Assembly (NCBI RefSeq): GCF_910591885.1 | Contig: NC_063269.1 | Coordinates: 5,518,001-5,582,000, forward strand | DNA: 64,000 nt | Direction: 5' to 3' | Origin: Bombus terrestris | Taxonomy: Eukaryota; Arthropoda; Insecta; Hymenoptera; Apidae | Part shown: positions 12,501 through 26,500 of the stretch, in pieces | Layout: each line of letters starts with the position of its first letter | Numbering within the stretch: position 1 is the stretch's first letter | The notes under the pieces: generated by a model | The model's database searches: none | Told to the model about the DNA's origin: nothing | Seen by the model: the letters and a program-made list of their open reading frames with translations, nothing else | Made by a program: the position numbers and the translations under genes

Positions 12501-14713
12501 TCTACTTCCCTCCTCTGCTCTCCCTTTATACCCTCTATCAACAGCCAAGCCATCTTTACCCACGAGTAAGAGATCTCCCTTGTCTTCCTCCTTTTCTTCT
12601 GCCTTCTCTTCCTTCACCTCCTCCTCCTCCTTTCCTTCTTTCTCCTTCTCGCGTTTTTTTTTCATTAACCATACGGTGTCGCCGTATTCGCCCCGGCATT
12701 TAATCGTTGCATCTTTCGCGTTTCTCGCAACGCACCTTGTTCGGCGTAAGCAGGCGCGCGCGAACGCCTCTCGTTGCGTCACGATTTAGTCCCCGTTTCG
12801 AAGACGAGTCTATTAACGCTTAATGTATTCCCGAGGGTACGTACACACAGGCGCATTCCTCACGGATCGGATTCCAACTTCCGAGACCGAAGCTGGAAAG
12901 CTCTTTTATCCGTTCCGATGAAAGGGACTCGTGCATCGTGGCACGGCTGATAAACGGATTAAGAACTTTAGATCTAATTGGCCCTCGGGCCGATTGTAAA
13001 GGAAACCCTCGCCAGTCTTATTGCCAGCCATCAGATTAGGATTCGTTCGTATATACCCTTCGAAGCTTATCTCTGTTTTAACGTTGCTTCCAAACCTGTC
13101 GTGAAACCTGCTTCTATTTACTCGCGTATCCCTTGGGTTTCAATCGTTTTACGGTCCTCTAATCGCCACTTCCGCATACTTGGTCGGCGTTTGGACCCGA
13201 CGATGTATCGTTATCGTTTACGTTATCGCCGTCGTTTTCTTTCCACCGAAAATTCGAAACGTTCGATTTTTCATCGGCCGCCTGAGTCTTTTTTTTTATC
13301 TCTCTCTCTTTGCCTTCCTCCTTTCGATCCTCTGGTTCGTCCCGACAAAAGTATTCGGTCGGTACGAGGAGCAGTTTGGAGAGAAATCCGCGGATAAGGC
13401 AAGGATATTCAGGCAGGACTGGTTGGGTGGAAGAAAGAAACGAGGATGGTGGCGCGGTACCACGGTATAATAACAGAGCACCCCAGCTCCGACTAGCTGA
13501 TGACTTCATTGAACTGGTCTCGCTTGGCCCTCGGGCCCAGGACCTCCCTGAAACTGCCTGAAATTATAACGCCGGCCTGCGGCCAGGTCCGCTTTTGATG
13601 CGCTCGAGACACGTTTCGAACATTTAGTGAATCTCGAGGCTGCTGCTCTCAGAAGGACGCGATACTGCGTTTCTAGTTCTCTGGTTCTCCAGTTCCGTTC
13701 CTTTCTCTTTCCTCGTTTATTTTTCTTGTGGATGCGTGCTTCCGCGTGCTGTTCATCGCCGGCCGAGACTCGTTCTTAACGCAATAAATCGGACAGGCAT
13801 TCGAGAGATACAACGCAACGGATCGCAGGGAACACGAGCGTTTCATAAGGAACGTTCGTTGTTAGGCCGTGGCCTATAAACTCGCGATTTACAAGCACGA
13901 TCGCTTCCCTCTTTCGTCGATGTCTCGTGTCGAACCGACGACCTTCGCGTGGGTTCTCCACGCCGATTCCACGAAATACAATCGCCCCCTGGCCTTTGCT
14001 CGGCGCAACACGTTCAGTTTGCCTATCCGTCCGCGTGCCCCGCATCGGGACAACGTTTCGCGCGGCCGTCAGATCCTTTCGATCCTAGAGTTAACATCGC
14101 TCGCGAGCTCATGGACGATCCGCCGTGCGAAAAATTGCGCGCGGATAGACGTCGTGATCGCGATCGATCGTGTACTATCGCGGACATTGGTTGCGAGAAC
14201 GAGAGGAAAGCTCGAGCAGATCGGAATCGAGGTACCGACGACGATAGCGGGAAAAGAGAAACGAGCAGAGGTAAACCAGGGGACAAGTGGAGAACACGGG
14301 GCTCGCGGAGTCGTTTAACCTGCGCGGGTCAGCTGGATCGAGTTCCCTTCTCCGTCGCCGAATCCGGCCGTTCTCGATCGGAACGTATCGATTCCTCTAT
14401 GGCTGCGGTCCGCGTGCACGACAGAGATCCTATGGGAAATAGAAAGTGGCCACGCGGCGTTCGCGGTTGCTCGTGCGTACGTTTAGCCTACGTGAAATTT
14501 ACGAGCGGACTGCCTCGTAATTACCATTGTGGAAACTCGGGGGAACCAGGGGGTTGGAGGTGGGGAAAGGGGCGATGGGAGAGATGGCAGAGGGAGAGGA
14601 AAAGAAAGGATTAAGGAGAGAAGATCGAGGGGTGAGGAAGAACAGGGGGACGCGAAGGTATACGCGGCCGCGAAGAGAGGGACGACAAAAAGTGGGGGAC
14701 TTAGAGAGACGAA

Positions 14714-14740
14714 AAGAGAGAGAGAGAGAGAGAGAGAGAA
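14714..14740. repeat. (GA)n dinucleotide repeat
   Basis: About 13 GA units within a purine-rich block from about 14540 to 14760. Confidence 0.9.
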
Positions 14741-15664
14741 AGAGGAGGGAAGAGAGAAACTACTCGAGTATCTCGAGGCCAGTTCTATACGCGGGTCTGT
14801 AAGTGCCGTGTAATTGCTACGGCGCGTTTGCTCGGGCATCTGTTTACCCACTTCGATCGCAAAACGCCGAGCTGTAAACGCCCATTCGAGATCGTTCGAA
14901 TCGGTTTCCATCTCGGCAACGGTGCGCTTATTACCTGTACGAACTGGCTGCCGATCGATATCTGTTTCGTATTAACGACGCAGCCCCGACGTGTTCTTTC
15001 GAAACCGTTCGACACGGTGGCCTTCGGTAATTAGGAATGAAACGCGAATCGAATAATTATTAGTTTCGATATCTCCTACTTCAAAGCTGTATAGGCGCGC
15101 GCGGACAGTTGCCCCGGACCTTTCGATAATGCTCCGATATCGGGAATTACGAGCTTCGATCCCCGATACCGTTTGTCACGTACCCTCGCCATAATTATCG
15201 GCGTCTAATCGTTCCGACTGGGAATCGATTCGCGTAAAGCCGGTGGAATCACGCCACTTTCCATCACGTCCCGTATCCTTCCGCGGGATTTCCCTGTTGA
15301 TTTATTCGAACCGCGGCTCGATGCATCGCACGAAATCACCGAAAGGAGAACGGTTCGTCCCGGCGCCGATCGGCCAACGCGAAATTCTTCGAGGATACGT
15401 CGGAACGTGGATGACAGGGAGAGGCGCAATAAATTGGCGAAACGTCAGGAGGCAGAAAAACAGCCGGATCCAGCTCGTCTCGGTGTTTCTTTGTCGTGGG
15501 ACCGATGCCGTGTCATCGGTCCCAACCGCGGCTTTCGGGTCCACTACTCGGTCACGAGGTCCCGCTTGACCGTCTGCGACGCGGCCTTGCGAGGTTTGCG
15601 ACAAAAACTGTTTGCGGGTCCTCCGATGCTCTTCCTTCCTTTTCTCCTTCTTCCCTTTATCTCG

Positions 15665-15716
15665 TCTTCTCTTCTTCTTCTTCTTCTTCTTCTCCTTCTT
15701 CTTCTTCTTCTTCTTG
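15665..15716. repeat. (CTT)n microsatellite
   Basis: Tandem TTC units with one CTC interruption; gives Leu or Ser runs on the plus strand and Lys runs on the minus strand. Confidence 0.9.
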
Positions 15717-18700
15717 CGATTCGTTAGAATCGATTTCAAACTCGTGGATACTCGCTGGATTTCGGGACGTTGGAATGTATTCGTTTCTTTTTTTTTATTC
15801 TCTTTTTTTCTATTTGCACGCAATAGCGAGGCTTATACTCTCGATCGTCGACACGAACGTATCGCGGATGAACGAGAAAAGAATCGAACGCATCGAGAGA
15901 GCAGCGTGTACGGCTCTATCAAAGCGAGTTCGTCACGCGCGTAGGTTACCGCGGCGGTCCTTTTTTCTCTCGATTCGTTCTCGTCATAATAGAAGAATCT
16001 GTTCGTGGCTGCGCGCTATGGCCCGCCTCTATCGTTTCGAGCGGCACCGGTGGCCGCCACCGGCACGCTGCTGCCCATCCAGGTTCGAGCAGGTTCTCAG
16101 GAATTCACGACTCATGCGACGACCGGGTGTCCAAGTGAAACGTATAATGGCATTTAACGAAGAGGAATCGTGGTAGCAGGGGCAGTGAGTTTGCTCCAAA
16201 TTGTTAGGTCAGGCTAATGTCGAAACGACGTCCGAGGACGGGACTCGGTATTGTTCCGACACCCTTCTCCGTGCTGATGGCTCGTGGGAACACGCCCGTT
16301 TTTTTCCTTCTCCATTATCCCGCGGAACACCCTCGCCCGATATTTGTCTTCTTTTTCGAAAATACTTTTCCTTCTCTTTTTCTATCTTTTTTTTTTTTGT
16401 TTCGTTGGTTCCGCTCGGACGTTATCGTCGAAGAACAATTTACAAGGAACGCGCGAGGACCCTCTCCGTGAGGTAATCGCTAGCAAGATCGATTACGATA
16501 AAGTCGGTCGAATCGACGTCTTCTTACGATGACGCGTCGGCGCAAATTAACGTTTAAACGCAGGCGCGGGTCAGAGGATGGAAAAGGGAGGCGAAAAAGT
16601 CGAAAAAGGAGAAAAAGGCGAAAAAGGAAAGGACGAACGACGATGAACGAAGACGAAGGTGGGCTAAGAGAAGCTCCACTCGTCTCTGAAAACTGGTCTG
16701 GTAGAGACGCGGTCTTAGGAGCAAAGAAGAGTCGGAGGAGCGGCATTCCCCGGTAATTAGTCTCACCCATAAATTACTAGCTATTCCGTGTCTGTGTTGG
16801 TCACAACTCGGTAATGTTCTCCTCTTCTCTCTTCTTCTCCAGCCTTTCCATTTCTCCCGTCTCTCTTTCCCACCCGTCTTTATTCCTGTCCTTTATATTC
16901 CTCCTTCAACCCGATATTATTTGATACCTCGTCTCCGAGATAAACGACCGACGATCGTTGATTTATCCAGGAACTTGGCGAAAATTTCATCACGATTCTA
17001 TGCTTACAACGGTGACGACAGGAACGTGACAGCGTAGAGTTAAGCAATAGTCGATAGAGAGATGGATCTAGGTGCCAGGAGGTCTCGCAGACGGTCTATG
17101 GGAATGAAACGGACTCATCTTTGCCGTAGGTCGAACGCGAGCCTGATCCGAGAGGATCTCTCTGGCCGCCGAAGGGGCACAGGACCCCGCTGCTAAATGA
17201 GCTGTAATACGGACCCCCGCTGACCCCGCGCTCGCTCTTTCTCTTTCTCCTGCTCTACCTCGCCAGTTCCTACTCTTCCGTCGTAATCTCTTCCTTTCCT
17301 CTTCTATCGAATCGTTCGTTCTTTCACTCGTACCGCTCCGTCTGCCTGCTCTCCCCCCGGTGCCGTTCAAAACTACTCGTTCCTCGGGTAGAATTCGGTG
17401 GTCATGATACAACAACGCCAAACGATTCCTCTTACCGGCACACTTACCACGATGTTTTTACTTTCTCTACTCCTTTTACCGTTTTTCTGCCTTTCGTTTT
17501 TCTATTGTCGCTGTTATCGCCCGTTCTTGCTCGTTGGCCCGTCGTTCGACGCGCTCGTTTCGTCGTTAAAATCGGGGATGACGAATGTTTCTACGGTTTC
17601 CATAATTACAGTTACCTATGCGCGAGCGACACTTGGGTTTATGTCATGGAGAACGGCTTTCCTTCCACCGAGTACGAAACGGTTCTCATCGCTTCTGCGA
17701 ACTAACGGAGAATGGTCGTGACATCGAGACCGATCGCTCGCGCATTCGCTCGGTCAACGAAGTAGTTGACCCGTCGCTGGAGATACGCAGAGAGCGATCC
17801 ATCAATTGGGTCAACCGTTCTCCGCGCTCGCTACTAGTGGATGGAGAAAGGAAAGAGAGCAAGGGGAGGAACGAAAGTACGACTAGTATCTAAGATACAG
17901 GAGTTCTATCGATGCCACGCGAAAGCGACAGTTTCGACGTTACTCGAAGTTTTTCCAATTAAATATTCGCTCATGCTACTCGGGAAAATATGAAGTTTTC
18001 CGTCGGTAGAATGTCCCCGTGTAACAGATCTCTGGCGCGGGCCAGCAGTTTGCGACTAATCGACGATTACTCTTCACGTAAATCCTGAAAAGTCTGGACG
18101 CGATTTAAAGACGCCGAAACAGAATCGGGATCGATAAATGTTCGAAATGAGACGATAAAACGAGTCGCACGGTGACAGTTTAAGTCTTCGATAGCTCTGT
18201 TCGATGCGCCTTCGCTGTGTACCACCGAGACATGACCGATGAGAGAGGAGAGACCAGCGTGCAACAAGGGGAAGGAAGATAGCCACTGGCAGAGCTCTAA
18301 AGGAAGGAAAAGGACGTGACGCTGAAAGTGGAAGTATACGATTAAGCGGAGACCGACCGAGAACAAGCTGGTGCCGGGCTGTTTTAAACGATCCGTTGAT
18401 CGGATTTTTTCCCAAACTTGGAAAAACGAAAACCGCGAAAATGCTATTGTAATCGATGTCCACCTTTGAGTAAACCAACTAATCCAACGATATTCCTTTG
18501 GGTCTCTGTCTTTGTTGTAGGTCAGTCCGCGAAGGAGGAGACAGCTGAACGATGAGAATGGATTTTGGGAGGATTTGCTCGGCCGTGCGGATCGTGCTGC
18601 TCGTTACGAGGATCGTGCAACGAGGAGGAAGCTTTACGTAGAAAGCTGGAACGCGAGCATAGGGTAAGCTCGGAGTCTTTGTTCTTGATTATATCTTGGC

Positions 18701-20514
18701 GAAACCGTATCGGGAACGTTCGAAATGGAAGGGTCAAAAGGCAGCGTTGTGCTTGGAAGTTGGTCCTCCCTCCGTGGATGCCGAAGCGGCAGGTTGCGAA
18801 GCACAGAGGAGCCGAGAGGTTCGTAGGAGAGTTAAAAGAGGAAAAGAGGGGCTCGGTTGCGTCTCGTTGCCGCCGAGCGGCGCTCACCTGCCTAGTCCGC
18901 AACAGTCTCGTACGGTTCGCTCCGACCAGGAGCTTCGTCTCCGATCACGGACGAACGATTCTCTTCTCCTCTCCCCTACCATCGACCACTTTCCACCTCC
19001 GCACGATCGTGCTGCACCACGTGAGCTTTTCGACCTTCTTCCTACCCTCCGGTACCCTCTTCCCCGACTCCCTCGCTTCCCCCTCCGCTTTTCGCACTGT
19101 CTTCCGATCTAATCTTTTCCTATCGAGCATACGCGGTACTCGCATTGTTTCGAAAATACAAAATTCGTTTGGTTTTCTCGTTTGCACGATCTCTTTCAGA
19201 GGGATGTCCCCTCGGTGGTGCATTCGCGATCACGAAACTATCGACGAGGATACCGCGGCGATGGTGACGTCGACGTTGGTGGTGTAGTGAAGGTGGTAAT
19301 GGTGGTGTCTCGAGGCAAGCTGAAAGAGAAAACGGTGGTGGAGGAGAAAAGGAAGCGGTAGAAGAAGCAAAACTAAAAGAAGAAGAAGACGAAGAGAAAG
19401 AAGCAGATGAAGGTGAATGGTGGGGCTGTCTTCTCTACTCCTTAGTACATTTCTGGTGGGGGTAAGGCAACACTCAAAGTTCGTGGTGACGTAGTTCTGG
19501 CAGGAACGCGACGCGTTTTTGTCCCCGCCGGAAGGAAATAGCACCTTCCTAGATTCTGATCGCGTCTCGTCTTTGGTGTATTCGTCAAGTCGAAGAAAGA
19601 GGGAAAAGAGCTTCGAAGAGGAGCGGATCTTGAGCAAAGGGAACGAACGAGAGGAAAAGGATCGGAAAAGATAGGAGAAGGAGGAGGAGGAGGAAGAGGA
19701 GGAGTAGGAGTAGCGGCGGGATCGAGAGGAAGTAAACGAAAGAAAAGCAAGAAACAGAGTGACGGGAAGGGGTGGGGGATATCTAGTTCAACAGACCGGA
19801 AGCGAAGGATTTGCTCTTCCGGGAATTTCTCCATCGTGATAAGGACCATTTGCGATTCCAAAAGATTACGTTCGGCGAGTCAAAGCAAACGGGAAAATTT
19901 GATTGTTTTTTCATGGTTTCCCAGTGGCCCGGAAAGATATCATGAGGATTTCGCGTGGTCAATATTTGTATCCGTTCGAGTGTTTCAAAGAGGCTCTTTC
20001 GCTTTGATCGTTATACTCGAAGCTGGAGAAGAAAGAAGCGGACGAACGGACGGAGGAGGAAGAGGAAGAAGAGGGCTGTAACGACGCCGAAGAAGAAGAA
20101 GAAGAAAACGATCGTGCTTCGGTGAAGTGTTGGCAGAAGCGAAGACCAGATACGAGAAAGTAGTCGAGAGTGGACGGTCGAGGAGATCGGGTGCTCGATA
20201 AAGAATTTCTCCTTCGAGATCGAGGAAAAGGATCGTCGAGTATTTTTCAAAGGAGCACGCGTGACCCGACCTGTTACGAGCTACCGATACGTCACGCGTA
20301 AAGTCGATCAATTTTTCGCCGGTTTCGTAGGTCAGGAATCTGGTGACGCTACGTCGTGCCAGACACGATCGATTTCCATACCGGCGCGATTTCGATTTTC
20401 CGTCGTCTTTCTCGAGTTGAGAACGTCGTTCGTCTTCCGGTATCCAGCAGACTACGGGCGGCAGACGAGGGAAGAAATCGGCAATTGTCGAAGTTACACC
20501 GAGGGGCGGAGGGG

Positions 20515-20582
20515 ATGGAGATGCGCCTCGTTCTCGTGGCGATCTGCCTCCTTCTCGTTACCCCCATCGCCGGCTCTTTCTG
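20515..20582 (+). CDS. Wnt6: Wnt6 coding exon 1 (signal peptide)
   Basis: Encodes residues 1-22 and two bases of W23, starting MEMRLVLVAICLLLV and ending at GSFW. The residues form a classic secretion signal: Arg4, a long Leu/Val/Ile core, then a small-residue cleavage region (IAGS). The donor is TG|GTACGT, phase 2. Joining to the acceptor at 28087 restores Trp23 and gives WTVGNQVVMDP, a Wnt6-type junction. No earlier in-frame ATG is seen in this frame; the frame upstream is open back to about 20356 without a methionine codon. Confidence 0.85.
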
Positions 20583-23500
20583 GTACGTACTCGTTTCATT
20601 AACCGATTCTTCCTCCGTTTTTCTCCTTAACGTAGAAACCTAACGATTAACGGAAACACGCTATCCTTCGCATATTGTAAGTGTCATTTTTCGTCTCGAG
20701 CGGATTCATGGTCGTGCGTCTTGAGCAATTATACCCTAGCGAGGGGCAACGAGAATAAAAGAGAGGGAGAGAGAGAGAGAGAGATGGCCGTCATTGTAAT
20801 CAAAAGCGTTGCACTTTTATGTCGGTAATTATGTGAAAAATAGTTGTTCTTCAAGAGCGGTTAATGTCAGTACTTTCCAAACGTGACGAACTAACGAGTG
20901 CTCCAGTTCCGAAGTACGTCATCTGGGTTATCAATTACGCGGCACGTTACGCGCTCGCGGAATGATTAATGATGCCATAAATCCACCTTTGGTAGTTACT
21001 TGCGCTCTGGTAAGTAAGACCTGTCCCGAGATTTACGGTTTCATTTCGATTCGCTTAAATTGCTCGTTACCGTTACCGGGAAATCTCGGCTTCCTCGAGG
21101 CACGACTCGCGGACTGACAGTCGTGCGCAGATTTGTCCGTCTCGTAACTCGAAATCCACTGGAGACGCACTGCGCGTCCTCGTAGAACGAGCGGGAAGGG
21201 ATCGTCGTGTAACGTCGCGAATTCGCAACTGGCGCGTGACGCGATCTCCTTAACCACGTTACGTACGTACTTGCGAGGTATCGCGAACAACAGTAAATTA
21301 TTCGGTAGCTCGAGTGCACGATGTTTACTCGAGTTTATTATGTAAATGTTTGTACGATGATAGACCGTTATCGCTGTTGCACCATCGCAAGGTACCAGCA
21401 TCCAGAGACAAGTCGTCTAGCGAACCGTCCCTCGCGTCTTCGCCTAAGCTCGCGTTACGTACGACGCGACGCGTGACTCGGACCTCCCGGGTTTCTCGAC
21501 TTTCCGGGTCTCGACACTGACTCTCCACCAGCTGAGAACTTTCTCGAATTTATCCTTCTCACCGTGCGGCGATTCTTCGGCGATAAGCGATTCGACAGAT
21601 TAGGCTTGTTCGCGTTAAAATTCGAAAGCGTAGTTTCCCGTGAAGGTGGCGAAAGGTGGTGGTCTCTCCTAAGGTCGAGTAAATATTTGTCAACGATTTA
21701 AAGGGGATTTCTGCGCACAGTCTCAACACTGTACCGTCGCACCTTGCTCTCTTACCTGTCCACGACGTCTACACGACGGAGTGTTTGATAAATACATTAG
21801 AAGGTTCATGGTTTGTTTCGACGACAGGTATTTAACAGGTATTTAAGTAGGTCCGAGGAATGTCTTTGCGGAGTCAGAGGTTTCCAACGTTCTCTTTTTT
21901 CTTGGTCGCGTCGCCGCGCCGTTGGCATTTCGCGTTGCACGAGTCAAGCTCGCGAGGAAGTTTGTCGATCTACGCGTTTCGTTCTGCCGTTCCTGCGAAT
22001 CGAGGCCCGATTACTCGATCGGAACCGGATTCTCGTTCCCGATCGAGATTCCCCGATTTTGTCGCGAGGAATACTATCCACGGTTCGTTCCCCTGGTCTC
22101 TCCCGTGGTTCTCCAGCACTCTCCCTCTCTGTTTCTCGGTGCGTTTCACGGTAGCGCGGAGACACGCGGCGGAGCTGGACCCGGACCCGCAGGATCCAAA
22201 CGTGGTGGACAAAGACGACCGAGTAGAAGAGTAAAGAGGTAAAGAAACGAGCGAGGATGGACAATGGTCTCGCTCGAAGCGTCACCCGTAAATCTCGGTG
22301 AGCGCGTATAATTTGTAAGTCGGCAGCAGCCCCGTTTCGCCTGCTCCCCTCTCGCTTCCTTCTTTGCCGCGTCCTGCGCGCGATCCCTCTTCGTCTCTGC
22401 CCAGACCGCGCGACCCGTCTCGAAGTAGAAAAATCGAGAGCATCCAAGAAGAAGAACCGTGCGTGCCGTAGATTCGGACGCATTCTTCCGCGTCCCGTTC
22501 TCGTCCGCGCTCGTGCTCGCGCTCCGTTCTCGTTCCGGAGCGTTCTCGAAATGAATTGCCGGTATCGCGCTCAGCGTTCAGCGCTGTTGCGTTTAATTGG
22601 TCCACGTACCGCTAACCCGGTTCGCTCGTTAATTTTCTAGCCGGTGCGGCAGGATACATGCGGTGATCGCTAATTGATCGTCGCAACCTAAAGCAAACGG
22701 AACGATTTGGTGCTGGTGCGTAATCGGCTTTAATTGTTTCTTCGGGACTTGCGCGTCTCGGGCCTCTACTTTCTTTGCTCGACGTGGAAGTTGCGTTCCA
22801 GAGCGGACGAGTACAGACGGAGAAGTCGTTGGTGGAAATTGGTGATCGACGCCGGTATCGTAACGAGCACTTGCCGATAATACGATAGCGTTCGGTCGGG
22901 TCGCAAAGTTGGCCAATGAGCCGCGGTGGGCAGTCCGCAGCTACCTTCTCGCTGGTTGGACAACCCGATACTCCCACCCGATGCACTCTATCTTACCTGG
23001 CCTCTCTCTTTCTTCCCCGCGCTGGTATAATCATAATCATAAGAGCACGCGGATCGTGTGACGCGAGGTCACCCGTTCCGCTTTTATCGGTCTATGGGCA
23101 AGCGATTCGCGAGAAATGTTCCCGCCTGCTCGATCTTGCACAAGCCCCGGCAACCTGCCGAATTGCGTTACCGATTCCATCGCCTCCTTCCTTTTTGCTG
23201 TGCGCTGCAACTACGCGGCTGTGCTGTAAACCGCGGTTCAGAGTGGATGTTTGCTCCCGATACCGGCCGTATTTCGGTCAGCCTTCGCTCGTAATGCTTA
23301 TTTTCGTCGCGAACGCTCCTCCGAGTTTCGCCGAGGATTAGTACCCTCTTGCGCCGGTTTGTCTATTTGCGGCCGTAAAAGCTCAACCTTTCGTTTGAGA
23401 AGGGATGCACGCGGTGCCAACGTAAACACGGAAAATTCGTTCTCTTTTCGCCGCGGCACTTTGGTCTCTCTTCCGTTTACAATTATACGCGATATGTTCG

Positions 23501-26500
23501 TCGCGAGACCGCGTTTCGATAGCGTTCCAATTGAGAAGAGAGATCACTGGATACTTGGGTGCAACCGTATATCGTTTGTTCAGTTTCGATTTACGGTACG
23601 TCGGCGTAACGATAAATTTAGTTCTCAACTTCCTCGACCGCGACACCTCGATCCCCCAACATGTAGGACAGAAATAATTTTGTCCGACCCTGATTTATCT
23701 CCTAACGTACAACATTACCGAGATTCTCCGCGGGCCTGCAAAATTTGCGCGCAAAACGAATGCCGCACTGTTTGTCCGGTCTGGTAGTAGACTGGTTCGG
23801 CTATTAATTCCAGTATTTCTACTATACATAAATACGAACAAATTTTGCGTCTCTTTCTATCGCCGTTGATCGCAAACGCGTTTTGAAATTGTTATCGCAC
23901 AGCTGACAATAGCCGTAATTACGGAATCCAACGTTTGGTCGATCCACAATTACGCCACTGTCCGACGGTTTACGACGTCAACTCTCGTAAACCCGCCGAG
24001 GAAGAGCGAATCATTTTCTTCTGGCGGGCATCAACGGCAATCTTCGCGCGTCCTTTTCCTCCGCGGTCCTGAAATTAATTACGGTACGCGTGCATATTAC
24101 AATCGCGCGAACGTGTCTCTTCCTTTTCGCTCGAGCGCGCGCAGAGACGCAAAATCGCTCGAATCGTCGAAGATTTATTCGATCGTGGCGACACAAGGCA
24201 TTTCGTTTAGCTCGGCTAATGGCGAACGCGCGTTCAGACGACGTAACGAGCGATTAGTTTAAAGCACTGCTCCTCGGACGTTACGTCGCAGACGATAAAA
24301 GTTATAGGGACAAGCCGGTCGAGGTAATTAACGTGTAGGCACGCGTGTCCCGTACAAGCAAAAGCACGGAATCGATTTTCGTGGAATGTTAGGACGGGGG
24401 CGTAGCAGCGTTTCCCGACGCTAGACGTTCCGGCAGAAGAATTTGAAATTGTTTCGATGGCGTGTGCACGACGTAGCCGCTATGTATGGAATTTTAAGAC
24501 CCCCGCGTTATCCAAGCTTACTCTAATTTTATTAGCTTCTGCCGATTCGATCGGTTTTCATTAAGCCGCGTGCTTCGAATAATTCGTTAAGCGCGAGTAC
24601 GCCATTGCTCGAGTCTACGATTATAGAGACGCGGAAATAGAGGCGTTGCAATCTCCGCGGTTTCCTTTCTCCTCTTTGGCCGATCGAGAGACAGAGAGTC
24701 GCGCCACGAATTCCACGAAGTTCTTGAGAAACGATGCTCGAAACGCAACCTAGACTCGGTTGCGCGCTAACCCTTGCCACCAATTTGTTCGGGCATTCTT
24801 CGGATCAGTTAAATCGACCTCTCTATGTATGCCTATTCGTTTCCTCCGGATATTCCTTTTCTTCCGCGTTCTTTCTCCCGCGACTATACTTCTATTTTTA
24901 GTTGCCTGCGATCGATGCAACTAAAATCGACTGGAAATCGGAGCGTGGAACGATCCAGTGCGCGGCATCCACTTACGGTCTATCCGGGAGGACGGAGCGG
25001 CCGTGGTCTCTTTGCTCGGTCTTGTCCCCTTCGTATTCCGTAGTTACATCGCGTCGTTCCCCGTGCCTCCCCCAGCATCGTCGAGCAACAAGAGGATGAT
25101 TTAGATTAAGTGCGCGTATTTAGTCGACACGAGCCGTGCGTTGTGACTTTCTACTTCCGCTTGGCGTGCTTTTTATTTATTTTTCTTCTGCTTCTGCTTG
25201 CCTCGCCTCTTGGTGTATCACCGTGTCTCTGTCGTGTCCCTGAACGGACAGATTCCTCCGGTGGTTGCGCGATGGGAAAACAAACGGACGAAAAGGAAGA
25301 AGCAATGGATCTCGCGGTCGATCGGATTACCCTACTCTCGATGTCCTTGGAGGCGAGGTTCCCAACTTCCGTCGTGTTTTCTTCCTATCCTCGAGGGTCT
25401 CGTTCAGACGGTGAGAGATATTCGAAGAATTCACCGGTGGACCCAGCGACCGTTCTTCTTCTGCTGGTTCTCCTCCTCCTGCTCCGTCGTTCCGTTCCTT
25501 CTTCTTCTCGAACTCCTTTCGGCAGCCGGAGGACGGGTCCGTTCTCTTTTTCTGGTACTCTCTATCGAGAGTGGTTCTCTCCCTTTCCGACTCTCTCGAT
25601 TCGGCCGCGTACAAACACCGACGAGTCGAGAGTGAGGCCAGAGCAACGTTGCTCTCTCGTCACTGTCTATCCGAGCAGACAGCGTGGAGCTGCCTTCGAG
25701 CAAAGTGAGTGCGTCTAATGAGGCAATAAATAAGTCGACCGCCCTAACCGGCCTCTCCACGCTTTTCGTTCGCGACGACGTGTCCATCCTCCGGTTCTTT
25801 TCTTGCCTCCGCGTACACGAGGACAACCCCTTCTTCGTTTTAGTCCGGATCCCTAACCCTTTCTACCTCGATTCCCTCCGTTCGCGACAGATTCTTCCTT
25901 ATCTTTGCTCCCTCTCTCTCTTTCTCTCTCTCTCTCTACTCTTTTTTTCACCGTGTCACCTCGAATATCGCCCTCTCGCAGCTCGTCCTCTGTTCGAGCA
26001 ACCAGTCAGCAAAAATAAGTTACGCGGAAATGCCCGCCGCTCGGTTCTTGACCACGCCAATTCCTCTAAGCTGACCGCGAGCATACGCGATATTAATAGC
26101 CGGCACCTCGAAACGAACCGATACGCGATCGTCAAACGACGCGATGTGTTTGCATTAATAACGTCGTAACGTTATTCGCGCAACAGGGTAGAGATGTATC
26201 GACAGACCACGATCCCGACGTTTATTTAACTTGGGAGGTTAGCTGCGCAGTCGTTAACGAACCAGCGCAAATATTCTTTGGCCGCGATCCTTTGAACTGT
26301 AAATGTCAGGACAGTGTCACGCAGCGGGGTTCCGTCTCTCTCCTCTCTCCTCCACCTGGCCGCGACGAGTCGCGACATCGCACATCGCGGAAAATTTTCA
26401 AACCCAGGACCAATATGTTTTTCCTCCGTGGAAACGCCGAGAGTTACGAGGAAAATTGCGCGTTTGTCGAACATCGATGAGGAGTGTTTGCGATGTTCTT

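Larger units (their letters stand above)
10000..20514. other. Non-coding DNA and probable 5' region of Wnt6
   Basis: No exon of a known family was recognised. Pyrimidine-rich tracts (about 10870-11090, 12480-12660, 15640-15720) and purine-rich tracts (19320-19410, 19670-19710, 20040-20110) recur. The Wnt6 promoter and 5' UTR should lie in or before the last few hundred bases, but I could not place a TATA box or initiator with confidence. The 240-codon frame at 18565-19287 has no recognisable domain and is not called as a gene. Confidence 0.5.

Noticed and set aside
12978..13537. Repeated 14-mer TTGGCCCTCGGGCC at 12978 and 13524
   Set aside because: Exact 14-mer pairs are expected several times in 64 kb of random DNA; flanks do not match.
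17398..17721. Hydrophobic plus-strand frame resembling a membrane protein start
   Set aside because: The Leu/Phe-rich part comes from pyrimidine-rich DNA; no recognisable family, and the rest is charged and unstructured-looking.
18565..19287. 240-codon plus-strand frame upstream of Wnt6
   Set aside because: It has no recognisable motif and overlaps other frames of similar length in the same region.
25110..25718. Frame with a signal-peptide-like Phe/Leu start in Wnt6 intron 1
   Set aside because: The hydrophobic core again follows a pyrimidine tract, and several overlapping frames are equally open; no domain seen.
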